Of a stretch of 7,357 bases of DNA, positions 1 through 5,901 are shown piece by piece; the stretch's first letter is position 1; each line of letters opens with the position of its first letter. The translations under genes were made by a program, and so were the position numbers. The stretch covers positions 1 to 7,357 of the forward strand of contig JACMJT010000113.1 in assembly GCA_014380505.1 (NCBI GenBank), in the 5' to 3' direction. Below the pieces are notes generated by a model. It was not told where the DNA came from and ran no database searches. It was given only the letters and a program-made list of their open reading frames with translations. This DNA is from Hyphomicrobiales bacterium. Lineage in GTDB: Bacteria; Pseudomonadota; Alphaproteobacteria; Rhizobiales; Aestuariivirgaceae.

Positions 1-417
1 CCCCTTGAACGAGATGGGGCCGGGCGCCGGTCCCGCCTGAAACACGCGCTTCTCGTCGAACACGCCATAGTTCGGCAGATCGTGCTTGAAGCGCAGCGCT
101 TCGATCTTGCCGTTGGCCAGCAATGCCACCGAATTGTGCAGCTTCCCGCCATCGCGCCAAGGCGTGCCAATCAGCACGGCAGGGCCTTCCCTCGTCTCCT
201 CGGCCAACGCTTCGATCGCCGATTTGCAGGCGGCGATCAGCGAGGGCCGCAGCACCAAGTCTTCCGGCGGATAACCACAGATGAAAAGCTCCGGAAACAG
301 GATCAGATCTGCCTGCGCTGCCGTGCCGCGCACCTCCCGCGCCTTGGCGAGATTGGCCTGGATGGCGCCCACCGTCGGGTTGAGCTGGGCCAGCGCAATA
401 ATGAGTCTGTCGGTCAT
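1..417 (-). CDS. nadE: Glutamine-dependent NAD+ synthase, N-terminal glutaminase part (incomplete)
   Basis: The first 139 codons of a gene reading leftwards out of the window. NadE makes NAD+ in the cytoplasm from nicotinate adenine dinucleotide, ATP and glutamine; this part is the nitrilase-fold amidase that frees ammonia from glutamine. The protein begins MTDRLIIALAQLNPTVG, and residues 41-54 carry FPELFICGYPPEDL, the hallmark of this family, with E43 as the expected catalytic glutamate. Residues 109-124 (RFKHDLPNYGVFDEKR) hold the expected catalytic lysine, K111. The nucleophilic cysteine and the C-terminal ATP-binding synthetase domain lie outside the window. The ATG at 417-415 gives the usual short lead before the first beta strand; no strong Shine-Dalgarno precedes it. 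The gene is divergent from the acyl-CoA synthetase, with 71 bases between starts. The family call is secure; completeness cannot be judged. Confidence 0.93.
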   Translation of the reverse strand, partial: MTDRLIIALAQLNPTVGAIQANLAKAREVRGTAAQADLILFPELFICGYPPEDLVLRPSLIAACKSAIEALAEETREGPAVLIGTPWRDGGKLHNSVALLANGKIEALRFKHDLPNYGVFDEKRVFQAGPAPGPISFKG

Positions 418-425
418 GGGAAGGC

Positions 426-454
426 GTCTTAGCGGATGCATGCCGGAGCTTCAA
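426..454 (-). promoter_or_regulatory. Possible nadE promoter (weak)
   Basis: On the minus strand, TTGAAG (454-449) and TAAGAC (431-426) stand 17 bases apart. They match the sigma-70 consensus at 4 of 6 and 3 of 6 positions. Transcription would start only a few bases before the nadE ATG, giving a nearly leaderless message, which would agree with the lack of a Shine-Dalgarno. The match is weak and could be chance. Confidence 0.2.
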
Positions 455-488
455 TTGCGGGCCGTTGACGGAGTCCCGAAACTTCCCC

Positions 489-2003
489 ATGACAGTCTCC
501 GTGATCCTGAAATCACTTATCGACAGCCAGCCTGCTGATGCCGTTGCCATCATGGCGCCGGAACGCCCGCCCATGACCTATGGCAGCTTCGCCAGGCTAT
601 GCGTAGCAGCGGTTAGCCGTCTCAATGAATTGGGTCTCGGCCGCAACGACCGCTTGGCGATTGTGCTGCCCAATGGATGCGGAATGGCTGCGGCCTTCGT
701 CGTCTGCGCTGGCGCTGTAACGGTGGCCCCGCTCAATCCTTCCTATCGCGAAGACGAGTTCCACTTTTCCATGGAGGACCCCAAGGCGCGCGCCCTGCTC
801 GTTGAAGAGGGGAGCACTTCGCCCGCGATTGCCGCGGCCATGCGGCTTGGCATTCCCGTGTTCACGTTGATCCCCGGGCAAGAGGCCGGCAGTTTTATCA
901 TCACGGGCGAGGCCTTTGCCGCATCGTCCTTGAAGGGGTTGGCGGAGCCGGAGGACGTGGCCCTTGTGCTGCACACTTCTGGCACCACGTCGCGCCCGAA
1001 GATCGTGCCGCTCACCCATGCCAATCTGCTGGCTTCCGCCGCGAACATCAAACGCACGTTGCAGCTCACTGCACAGGACCGTTGCCTCAACATCATGCCG
1101 CTGTTTCATATTCACGGGCTTGTAGCGGCGATCCTTGCGAGTCTCGCGGCGGGCGGCTCGGTGTTTTGCACGCCCGGTTTCAACGCGCTCAAGTTCTTCG
1201 CCTGGATGGAAGAAGCGGCGCCCACCTGGTACACCGCCGTTCCCACCATGCATCAGGCGATACTTTCGCGAGCGGAGAGAAACGAACGCGTCATCGCCGC
1301 AACTCCTCTCAGATTTATACGTTCAAGCTCGGCGTCCTTGCCTGCACCGGTATTCAATCAGCTTGAGGCTGCCTTTGGCTGTCCCGTGATTGAAGCTTAT
1401 GCCATGACCGAGAATGCTCACCAGATGACCTCGAACCAGTTGCCGCCGGGCAAACGCAAGGCCGGTTCCGTGGGCTGCGCCGCGGGACCGGACGTCGCCA
1501 TCATGGGCACCCATGGAAAATTGTTGAAGGCGGGCGAAGAGGGCGAAGTGGTGACGCGGGGGCCCAACGTCACCACGGGCTATGAGAACAACCCCAAGGC
1601 CAATGCCGAAACTTTCCTCCATGGGTGGTTCCACACCGGCGACCAGGGCGTGATGGACGGGGACGGCTATCTCAAGATCACCGGCCGCCTCAAGGAGATC
1701 ATCAATCGCGGCGGTGAAAAAATAGCTCCCGTCGAGGTGGACGAAGTGCTGATGGATCATCCGTCCGTGCACCAGGCCGTGACCTTCGCCATGCCCCATG
1801 ACAAGCTGGGAGAAGATGTGGCGGCGGCGGTGGTGCTGCGCGAGGGCGAGAAGGCAACGGAGCGCGAGCTTCGCGATTTCGCCGACGCCCGCCTCGCGGC
1901 CTTCAAGGTGCCGCGCCGCATCGTCATCCTCGCCGAAATTCCCAATGGCCCCACCGGCAAGCTCCAGCGGATCGGCCTTGCCAAAAAGCTGGGGCTCCCA
2001 TGA
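489..2003 (+). CDS. AMP-forming acyl-CoA synthetase, oxalyl-CoA synthetase (Pcs60/AAE3)-like
   Basis: A 504-residue member of the ANL superfamily, which activates a carboxylate with ATP to an acyl-adenylate and then forms the CoA thioester. Motifs are complete and in order: phosphate loop LHTSGTTSRPK (161-171), YAMTE (304-308), WFHTGD (380-385, D385 for the ribose), hinge GRLKEIINRGGEKI (from 399) and the C-terminal GPTGKLQR with catalytic K491. The stretches around PLFHIHGL, TWYTAVPTMHQAIL and RFIRSSSASL resemble yeast Pcs60 and plant AAE3, which act on oxalate, more than long-chain or acetate enzymes as I know those families. Oxalate is therefore the best guess, not a demonstrated substrate. 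The ATG at 489 is preferred; an in-frame TTG at 465 would add eight residues, but neither has a well-spaced Shine-Dalgarno. No signal peptide or membrane segment is seen. Its stop overlaps the start of the next gene by four bases, so the two are probably translationally coupled. Confidence 0.88.
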   Translation: MTVSVILKSLIDSQPADAVAIMAPERPPMTYGSFARLCVAAVSRLNELGLGRNDRLAIVLPNGCGMAAAFVVCAGAVTVAPLNPSYREDEFHFSMEDPKARALLVEEGSTSPAIAAAMRLGIPVFTLIPGQEAGSFIITGEAFAASSLKGLAEPEDVALVLHTSGTTSRPKIVPLTHANLLASAANIKRTLQLTAQDRCLNIMPLFHIHGLVAAILASLAAGGSVFCTPGFNALKFFAWMEEAAPTWYTAVPTMHQAILSRAERNERVIAATPLRFIRSSSASLPAPVFNQLEAAFGCPVIEAYAMTENAHQMTSNQLPPGKRKAGSVGCAAGPDVAIMGTHGKLLKAGEEGEVVTRGPNVTTGYENNPKANAETFLHGWFHTGDQGVMDGDGYLKITGRLKEIINRGGEKIAPVEVDEVLMDHPSVHQAVTFAMPHDKLGEDVAAAVVLREGEKATERELRDFADARLAAFKVPRRIVILAEIPNGPTGKLQRIGLAKKLGLP

Positions 2004-2989
2004 CGAAGATCTGCATCTTCGGCGCGGGCGCCATCGGCGGTTACATCGGCGCGCGGCTTGCCCTCAAGGGCGAAAGCGATGTCTCGCTCGTGGCTCGCGG
2101 TCCTCATCTTGCGGCAATCCAGGCCAACGGCCTCACGCTGAAGCAGGGCGGCGAAACATTCAACGTCAGGCCGCGCGCCACAGCCGATCCAGCCCAACTT
2201 GGCCCGCAGGATTTCATCATCCTCGGCCTCAAGGCCCATGCGGTCACCGGTGCTATCGACGCGTTGCAACCGCTCATCGGCAAGGAAACCGCCATCCTCT
2301 TTGCCCAGAACGGCTTGCCCTGGTGGTATTTCCATCGCCACGGCGGCGCCTATGAGGGCCGCCGCCTCGAAAGCGTCGATCCGGGCGGCGTTATCTGGAG
2401 CCGTCTGGGGCCGGAGCGTGCGCTCGGCTGCGTTGTCTGGCAGGCAGCCGAAATCGAAGCTCCCGGCGTGATCGCCCATCACTACGGAGAACGCATGCCG
2501 ATCGGCGAGCCATCCGGCGAGCGAACGGCGCGCGTTGTGGACCTCGCAAGGTTGCTGACCTCGGCTGGCCTCAAAAGTCCGGTTCGCAACAATCTGCGAA
2601 ACGAAATCTGGCTCAAGCTCTGGCAGAATCTGAGCTTCAATCCCATCAGTATACTGACGAATGGCGCTCTCGATGCACTGGCCGCCGATCCCGGCACGCG
2701 CCGCGTCATCGCCGTCATGATGGACGAGGCACGGACCGTCGCCGAAACTCTGGGCATAACGTTCCCTGTCGATACTGATGAGCGGATCGACATGGTGGCG
2801 AAGGCCGGCCCCCACCGCACCTCGATGCTGCAGGACGTTGAAGCTGGGCGCCCAACGGAACTCGAAGCGCTTCTCGGCGTTGTCATCGAATTGGCGGCCA
2901 TGACCGGAATTGCAACACCGAGCTTGAAATTGGTCTATGATCTCGCCAAATTCCGCGGACGGGATCCCCAGGGTGCGGGACTGAGATGA
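2000..2989 (+). CDS. panE: Ketopantoate reductase (2-dehydropantoate 2-reductase) family protein
   Basis: A 329-residue ApbA/PanE-family oxidoreductase. PanE reduces 2-dehydropantoate to pantoate with NADPH in the pantothenate/CoA pathway. The N-terminus has the dinucleotide-binding loop GAGAIGGYIGARLA (8-21). N104 in FAQNGLP, K206 in NEIWLKLWQN, the following NPIS, and E287 in AGRPTELEAL correspond to the nucleotide-contacting Asn, catalytic Lys and substrate-binding Glu of the E. coli enzyme. Length is at the long end of the family because of an insert near residues 108-125 (WWYFHRHGG onwards). The ATG lies within an ATGA overlap with the synthetase, and a GGGG at 1991-1994 is the only Shine-Dalgarno-like sequence. 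This family contains many paralogues acting on other 2-oxoacids, and pairing with an acyl-CoA synthetase is not standard pantothenate context, so the family is certain but the PanE role is only likely. Confidence 0.85.
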   Translation: MTKICIFGAGAIGGYIGARLALKGESDVSLVARGPHLAAIQANGLTLKQGGETFNVRPRATADPAQLGPQDFIILGLKAHAVTGAIDALQPLIGKETAILFAQNGLPWWYFHRHGGAYEGRRLESVDPGGVIWSRLGPERALGCVVWQAAEIEAPGVIAHHYGERMPIGEPSGERTARVVDLARLLTSAGLKSPVRNNLRNEIWLKLWQNLSFNPISILTNGALDALAADPGTRRVIAVMMDEARTVAETLGITFPVDTDERIDMVAKAGPHRTSMLQDVEAGRPTELEALLGVVIELAAMTGIATPSLKLVYDLAKFRGRDPQGAGLR

Positions 2990-2990
2990 T

Positions 2991-2997
2991 AGGGAGG
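2991..2997 (+). promoter_or_regulatory. Strong ribosome binding site of the metallopeptidase gene
   Basis: AGGGAGG sits 7 bases before the ATG at 3005. It is the strongest Shine-Dalgarno in the plus-strand run and fixes the start of the metallopeptidase, giving it independent initiation although it follows the reductase stop by only 15 bases. Confidence 0.8.
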
Positions 2998-3004
2998 CTC
3001 TGCG

Positions 3005-3937
3005 ATGCGGCTCGATGACATCAAGCCAAGCGACAATGTCGAGGACCGGCGCGGTCAAGGCGGCGGATTCGGTTTTCCGCGCGGACGGCCGGGCGGGGGC
3101 GGCTTCCGCTTTCCCATGGGCGGGCGCGGCGGCGGCTTCAGCTTCAAGACCATCATCATGCTGGTCATCATTTATTTTGCCGTGAAGTTCTTCTTCGGTG
3201 TCGATCTCCTCCAGGTGATCAATGGCGGCGGCATTCAGAATCCCGGCGGCACGGATACGTCCATCACTGCGCCCGATGCCGGCACCGACGTGACCGGCGA
3301 TGCGGGTTCGCTTTTTGTGCGCCGCGTCCTGGCCACGACGGAGACTGTTTGGGACGGCGTGTTCAAGGCCGGGGGCCAGCAATACCAGCGGCCGGGACTT
3401 GTGCTGTTCACTGGTTACGTACAATCCGCTTGCGGCGAGGCCGAGTCACGCATGGGGCCGTTTTATTGTCCGGGCGACGGCAAGGTCTATATCGATCTGT
3501 CATTTTATCAGGACATGAAGAACCAGCTTGGGGCACCGGGCGATGCTGCCCAGGCCTATGTGATTGCCCATGAGGTCGGCCACCATGTGCAAAACCTTCT
3601 TGGCAAGGCCAGCGAGGTAACGGAAGAGCGCACGCGGGTATCCGAGGAGGAAGGCAACGCCCTGTCGGTGCGCCTGGAATTGCAGGCCGACTGCTACGCC
3701 GGCCTGTGGGCCAGGCAGGCCGATGCCGCGAAGATACTCGAGGAGGGCGACGTTGAGGAAGCGCTCAAGGCCGCCGCGGCGATTGGCGACGACCGCCTGC
3801 AGAAGCGCTCACAGGGTTACGTGGTGCCGGAATCCTTCACCCACGGCACCTCGGAGCAGCGGGTACGCTGGTTCAAGACTGGAATGAACGCAACCGACCT
3901 TAAAACCTGCGACACATTCGCCACGAACCAGCTTTGA
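3005..3937 (+). CDS. ypfJ: YpfJ-type neutral zinc metallopeptidase, membrane-anchored
   Basis: A 310-residue protein of the YpfJ/KPN_02809 (Zn_peptidase, COG2321) family. The N-terminus MRLDDIKPSDNVEDRRG matches the conserved family opening. Residues 17-45 are an arginine- and glycine-rich low-complexity tract, followed by one hydrophobic segment at about 49-66 (IIMLVIIYFAVKFFFG), so an inner-membrane anchor is predicted. The zinc motif is HEVGHH with H189, E190 and H193; the conserved downstream block RLELQADCYAG (223-233) is expected to complete the active site. C143 and C155 (SACGEA and FYCPGDG) are also typical of the family. After the anchor, the catalytic domain probably faces the periplasm, by inference from the basic N-terminal side. 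Its physiological substrate is not known. The gene probably shares a transcript with the two genes before it, but its function gives no clear link to them. Confidence 0.93.
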   Translation: MRLDDIKPSDNVEDRRGQGGGFGFPRGRPGGGGFRFPMGGRGGGFSFKTIIMLVIIYFAVKFFFGVDLLQVINGGGIQNPGGTDTSITAPDAGTDVTGDAGSLFVRRVLATTETVWDGVFKAGGQQYQRPGLVLFTGYVQSACGEAESRMGPFYCPGDGKVYIDLSFYQDMKNQLGAPGDAAQAYVIAHEVGHHVQNLLGKASEVTEERTRVSEEEGNALSVRLELQADCYAGLWARQADAAKILEEGDVEEALKAAAAIGDDRLQKRSQGYVVPESFTHGTSEQRVRWFKTGMNATDLKTCDTFATNQL

Positions 3938-3942
3938 AAGAT

Positions 3943-4063
3943 CCTCATCCGCCCTTCGGGCACCTTCTCCCATGCCTCGCCGCACGGGAGAAGGCGGATG
4001 TGGTTAGCGGCCTCGCCCGTGCGGGCCACGCATGGGAGAGGGTGGCCAAAGGCCGGGTGAGGG
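3943..4063. repeat. Compound intergenic palindrome (alphaproteobacterial REP-like element)
   Basis: Two inverted copies of a roughly 46-base unit (3943-3988 and 4016-4062) match at 39 of 46 positions with one gap, centred near 4002. The left copy contains its own small hairpin GCCCTTCGGGC (3951-3961), and the right copy has GGCCAAAGGCC (4044-4054) at the equivalent place. A competing local stem pairs CCTTCTCCC (3963-3971) with GGGAGAAGG (3986-3994), enclosed by CATCC/GGATG (3946-3950, 3996-4000). Repeats starting CCTCATCCGCC or CCCTCACCC and containing CTTCTCCC are widespread between genes in Alphaproteobacteria. It lies between two convergent genes, 5 bases after the peptidase stop, so it could limit read-through from both sides, but no T-tract follows any stem. 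Confidence 0.8.
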
Positions 4064-4086
4064 CCCTTTGATCAAGGAAACCGAAG

Positions 4087-4311
4087 TTAGCCGCAGTAGT
4101 CGGAAACGAGGCCAGCCTTGGCGCTGCCGGATTCGATTTCAATGGTCGTGCACAGCTCGCTGTAGCGCGCATTGGCCGACAGGGCATAGGCGCCGACCGC
4201 CACCAGCAACACCGCAAGGGCGACACTTATGCGCGCCATGTATTTTGCCGATTGCTGGTTCTCGTCCGCCATGCGTTTCCAGACTTGGGTCGAATTGGTG
4301 TTCACATACAT
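4087..4311 (-). CDS. Small single-pass membrane protein, unknown function
   Basis: A 74-residue protein I do not recognise. It has a polar N-terminus with basic residues (K12, R13, K23, R27), one hydrophobic segment at about 28-45 (ISVALAVLLVAVGAYALS), then a short tail SELCTTIEIESGSAKAG ending DYCG. The charge pattern suggests N-terminus in and C-terminus in the periplasm, where C54 and C73 could form a disulfide. The start at 4311 is fixed by AGGGAG placed 7 bases upstream; an internal ATG (M14) has no such support. It converges on the metallopeptidase across the palindromic element and diverges from glycerate 2-kinase. That it is a real gene rests on the ribosome binding site, the clean hydrophobic segment and the lack of any competing gene in this space; I see no functional motif. 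Confidence 0.7.
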   Translation of the reverse strand: MYVNTNSTQVWKRMADENQQSAKYMARISVALAVLLVAVGAYALSANARYSELCTTIEIESGSAKAGLVSDYCG

Positions 4312-4318
4312 CGCCGTT

Positions 4319-4324
4319 CTCCCT
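4319..4324 (-). promoter_or_regulatory. Ribosome binding site of the small membrane protein gene
   Basis: AGGGAG on the minus strand, with 7 bases to the ATG at 4311-4309. It is the main evidence that translation starts there rather than at the internal methionine 14. A perfect GGTGCACC palindrome (4325-4332) and GTTAAC (4333-4338) lie directly upstream of it. Confidence 0.7.
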
Positions 4325-4452
4325 GGTGCACCGTTAACGAAACCTCCCGATGCCGGTGTTCTTTCTAACCCAGAAGCAACAATTGGTTGAGGTTAATCTT
4401 TCCTTTCGCTTTCCGAAGCCTTAACCAGCGCCGTAGGATTTGCGGAAAATTT

Positions 4453-4459
4453 GGAAAGG
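4453..4459 (+). promoter_or_regulatory. Ribosome binding site deciding the glycerate 2-kinase start
   Basis: GGAAAGG ends 4 bases before the ATG at 4464. This favours that ATG over an in-frame TTG at 4440, for which the ribosome binding site would lie inside the coding region. Confidence 0.65.
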
Positions 4460-4463
4460 CACC

Positions 4464-5720
4464 ATGGCAGCGGCCCTCGATTCACTTGGCATTCTTCGCG
4501 CGCTGTTTGCCGCCGCCGTCGATGCGGCCAATCCGGAGCGCGCGGTTGCCGCCAATCTGCCGCCTCGGCCCCTGGGCCGCGCCGTTGTGATAGGTTTGGG
4601 CAAGGGCGCCATTCCCATGGCAGCCGCCGTTGAGGCCCATTGGCAAGGCCCGCTCGAGGGCTTCGTCGTGGCGCCCCATGGACTTGCCTCGCCCCTCAAG
4701 CAGATAGAAACGATCCACGCCAATCATCCCGTGCCCGATGCGGGCAGCCTTGCCGCGGCCGACAAGGCCCTGGCACTGGCGGCAACGCTGAAGAAGGACG
4801 ATCTGCTGATCGCTCTCGTTTCCGGCGGCGGTTCCTCCCTCATGTCGAAGCCCGCCCCCGGCATTGCCATGGAGGAGAAACTCGGCCTCATCCGCGCCCT
4901 TCTCAAATGCGGCGCCAATATCGCCGAGCTCAACTGCGTGCGAAAGCATGTATCAGGCGTGAAGGGTGGACGGCTGGCGCGCGCCGCAGGAGAGGCCCGC
5001 ATCCATACGCTGATAGTCTCCGATGTGCCCGGCGACGATCCAGCCATCGTAGCCTCGGGTCCCACAGTGGCCGACCCCACCCGCAAGGCCGATGCGCTTG
5101 AAATTCTCCGCCGCTACCGGCTCGATATTCCGGCCCCCGTCGAGGGATGGCTTAACTCATCCGATGTGGACCGCGGACCGCTCCGCCATGACAACGAAAC
5201 CCGCGTCATCGTTTCGCCCCATGAATCCTTCCGCGCCGCAACCGCCGAGGCCAAAAAGTTCGGCCTCAATGTTCTTTATCTGGGAGATCGCATCGAAGGC
5301 GAGGCGCGTGATGTTGCCAAGGTCCACGCAGCGCTTGCCTTGCAGATCAAGCAATATGATGAGCCGGTGGCCAGGCCCTGCGTCGTGCTGTCCGGCGGCG
5401 AAACCAGCGTCACCGTGCGGGGCAAGGGCCGGGGCGGGCGCAATGTCGAGTTCGCGCTGGCTCTCGCCATGGCGCTCGCGGGCGAGAAAAACATCCATGC
5501 GCTCGCCGCCGATACCGATGGCGTCGATGGCATGGAACAGATTGCCGGCGCCCTAATCACTCCCGATACGCTGAACCGCGCCCGAAGCATCGGCCTCGAT
5601 CCCACCTCAAGTCTCGAAAACAACGACGCCCATGTCTTCTTCGAAAAACTAGGCGATCAGGTCATCACCGGCCCCACCCAGACCAACGTCAACGATTTCC
5701 GCGCTATCCTGATCGTTTAA
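4464..5720 (+). CDS. gckA: Glycerate 2-kinase (GckA/TtuD, MOFRL family)
   Basis: A 418-residue cytoplasmic kinase converting D-glycerate and ATP to 2-phosphoglycerate. Older databases name the same family TtuD or hydroxypyruvate reductase. The DUF4147-type N-terminal domain shows GLGKGAIPMA with K47, VSGGGSSLM (119-127), LNCVRKHVSGVKGGRLA (156-172) and VSDVPGDDPAIVASGPT; the C-terminal MOFRL domain shows LSGGETSVTV, GGRNVEFALA with R326, and ADTDGVDG, ending in GPTQTNVND. K47 and R326 correspond to the lysine and arginine implicated in catalysis in the Thermotoga enzyme, as I recall. Length is normal and no key residue is missing. Glycerate arises in the glyoxylate-tartronate semialdehyde route that ends ureide breakdown, and the purine-catabolic genes lie just downstream on the same strand. 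A repeat pair and a candidate promoter separate it from uraH, so it may be a separate transcript. Confidence 0.93.
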   Translation: MAAALDSLGILRALFAAAVDAANPERAVAANLPPRPLGRAVVIGLGKGAIPMAAAVEAHWQGPLEGFVVAPHGLASPLKQIETIHANHPVPDAGSLAAADKALALAATLKKDDLLIALVSGGGSSLMSKPAPGIAMEEKLGLIRALLKCGANIAELNCVRKHVSGVKGGRLARAAGEARIHTLIVSDVPGDDPAIVASGPTVADPTRKADALEILRRYRLDIPAPVEGWLNSSDVDRGPLRHDNETRVIVSPHESFRAATAEAKKFGLNVLYLGDRIEGEARDVAKVHAALALQIKQYDEPVARPCVVLSGGETSVTVRGKGRGGRNVEFALALAMALAGEKNIHALAADTDGVDGMEQIAGALITPDTLNRARSIGLDPTSSLENNDAHVFFEKLGDQVITGPTQTNVNDFRAILIV

Positions 5721-5731
5721 TCCCCCATTTC

Positions 5732-5838
5732 CCGTCATCCCGGCGAACGCCGGGATCCATGGTTCAATTTGCTCACACCTCAACGCCGATAGAACCGCCG
5801 CGCGGAAAAATGGATCCCGGCTTTCGCCGGGATGACGG
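5732..5838. repeat. Inverted pair of palindromic repeats (REP-like)
   Basis: Two 29-base arms, 5732-5760 and 5810-5838, are inverted copies identical at 28 of 29 positions, with a 49-base spacer. Each arm is itself a hairpin: in the left arm ATCCCGGCG pairs with CGCCGGGAT around AA (5737-5756); in the right arm ATCCCGGC pairs with GCCGGGAT around four bases (5814-5833). Units containing CGTCATCCC and GGGATCCA are among the commonest intergenic repeats of Alphaproteobacteria, often in inverted pairs as here. The element starts 12 bases after the glycerate 2-kinase stop and could stabilise or end that transcript, though no T-tract follows. Any reading frame across it gives the familiar spurious peptides RHPGESRDP and WIPAFAGMTG, so none is annotated. 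Confidence 0.9.
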
Positions 5839-5844
5839 ATCGAG

Positions 5845-5875
5845 GGGCAGTTTGTCTGTTCTTGAAAAACTGTCC
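5845..5875. promoter_or_regulatory. Dyad overlapping the uraH promoter, possible operator
   Basis: The half-sites GGGCAGTTTGTC (5845-5856) and, on the other strand, GGACAGTTTTTC (5875-5864) match at 10 of 12 positions and are separated by 7 bases. The dyad covers the -35 hexamer and reaches the base before the -10, the position expected for a repressor or an effector-responsive regulator of purine catabolism. Its centres are 19 bases apart, about two helical turns. No regulator gene is in the window, so which protein would bind is unknown. Confidence 0.4.
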
Positions 5876-5881
5876 TATACT
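5852..5881 (+). promoter_or_regulatory. Candidate sigma-70 promoter of the uraH-xdhA operon
   Basis: TTGTCT (5852-5857, 4 of 6 to consensus) and TATACT (5876-5881, 5 of 6) are 18 bases apart. Transcription would start near 5888, leaving a leader of about 14 bases that still contains the GGAAGGA ribosome binding site (5889-5895), 6 bases before the uraH ATG. An alternative TTGAAA at 5862 is too close to the -10 to be used. Confidence 0.5.
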
Positions 5882-5901
5882 TTAATACGGAAGGAAACCG
5901 T

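Larger units (their letters stand above)
4312..4463. promoter_or_regulatory. Divergent intergenic region with TTAACC-like hexamers
   Basis: This 152-base gap must hold the start signals of the small membrane protein (minus) and glycerate 2-kinase (plus). It is more AT-rich than its surroundings. TTAACC occurs at 4421-4426 and, inverted, at 4391-4396; close variants lie at 4334-4339 (TTAACG), 4365-4370 (CTAACC) and, inverted, 4385-4390 (TCAACC). Such hexamers resemble half-sites of alphaproteobacterial regulators such as CtrA, but the full TTAA-N7-TTAA arrangement is absent. No convincing -35/-10 pair was found for either gene; TAGGAT (4434-4439) is the best -10-like sequence for glycerate 2-kinase. 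Confidence 0.35.

Noticed and set aside
82..432. Plus-strand frames opposite nadE.
   Set aside because: The minus strand reads as an unbroken NadE N-terminus with catalytic residues in place; the plus-strand frames have no motif and are shadows.
465..488. TTG start at 465 adding eight residues to the acyl-CoA synthetase.
   Set aside because: The extension has no family counterpart that I can see and its Shine-Dalgarno is no better; the ATG at 489 is the simpler start. The question stays partly open.
1757..3424. A 555-codon open frame on the minus strand opposite the synthetase, the reductase and the start of the metallopeptidase.
   Set aside because: It spans three well-supported genes on the other strand, shows no recognisable motif, and long antisense frames without stops are expected in high-GC coding sequence.
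3963..3994. Intrinsic terminator after the metallopeptidase gene.
   Set aside because: The stem is strong, but no run of T follows on either strand, so a rho-independent terminator is not supported; the element is annotated as a repeat.
3945..4226. A 93-codon minus-strand frame and a 101-codon plus-strand frame (4032-4337) near the small membrane protein.
   Set aside because: Both run through the palindromic element or overlap the small protein in another frame, and neither has a ribosome binding site comparable to AGGGAG at 4319-4324.
4440..4463. TTG start at 4440 adding eight residues to glycerate 2-kinase.
   Set aside because: GGAAAGG at 4453-4459 lies within this extension and is correctly spaced for the ATG at 4464.
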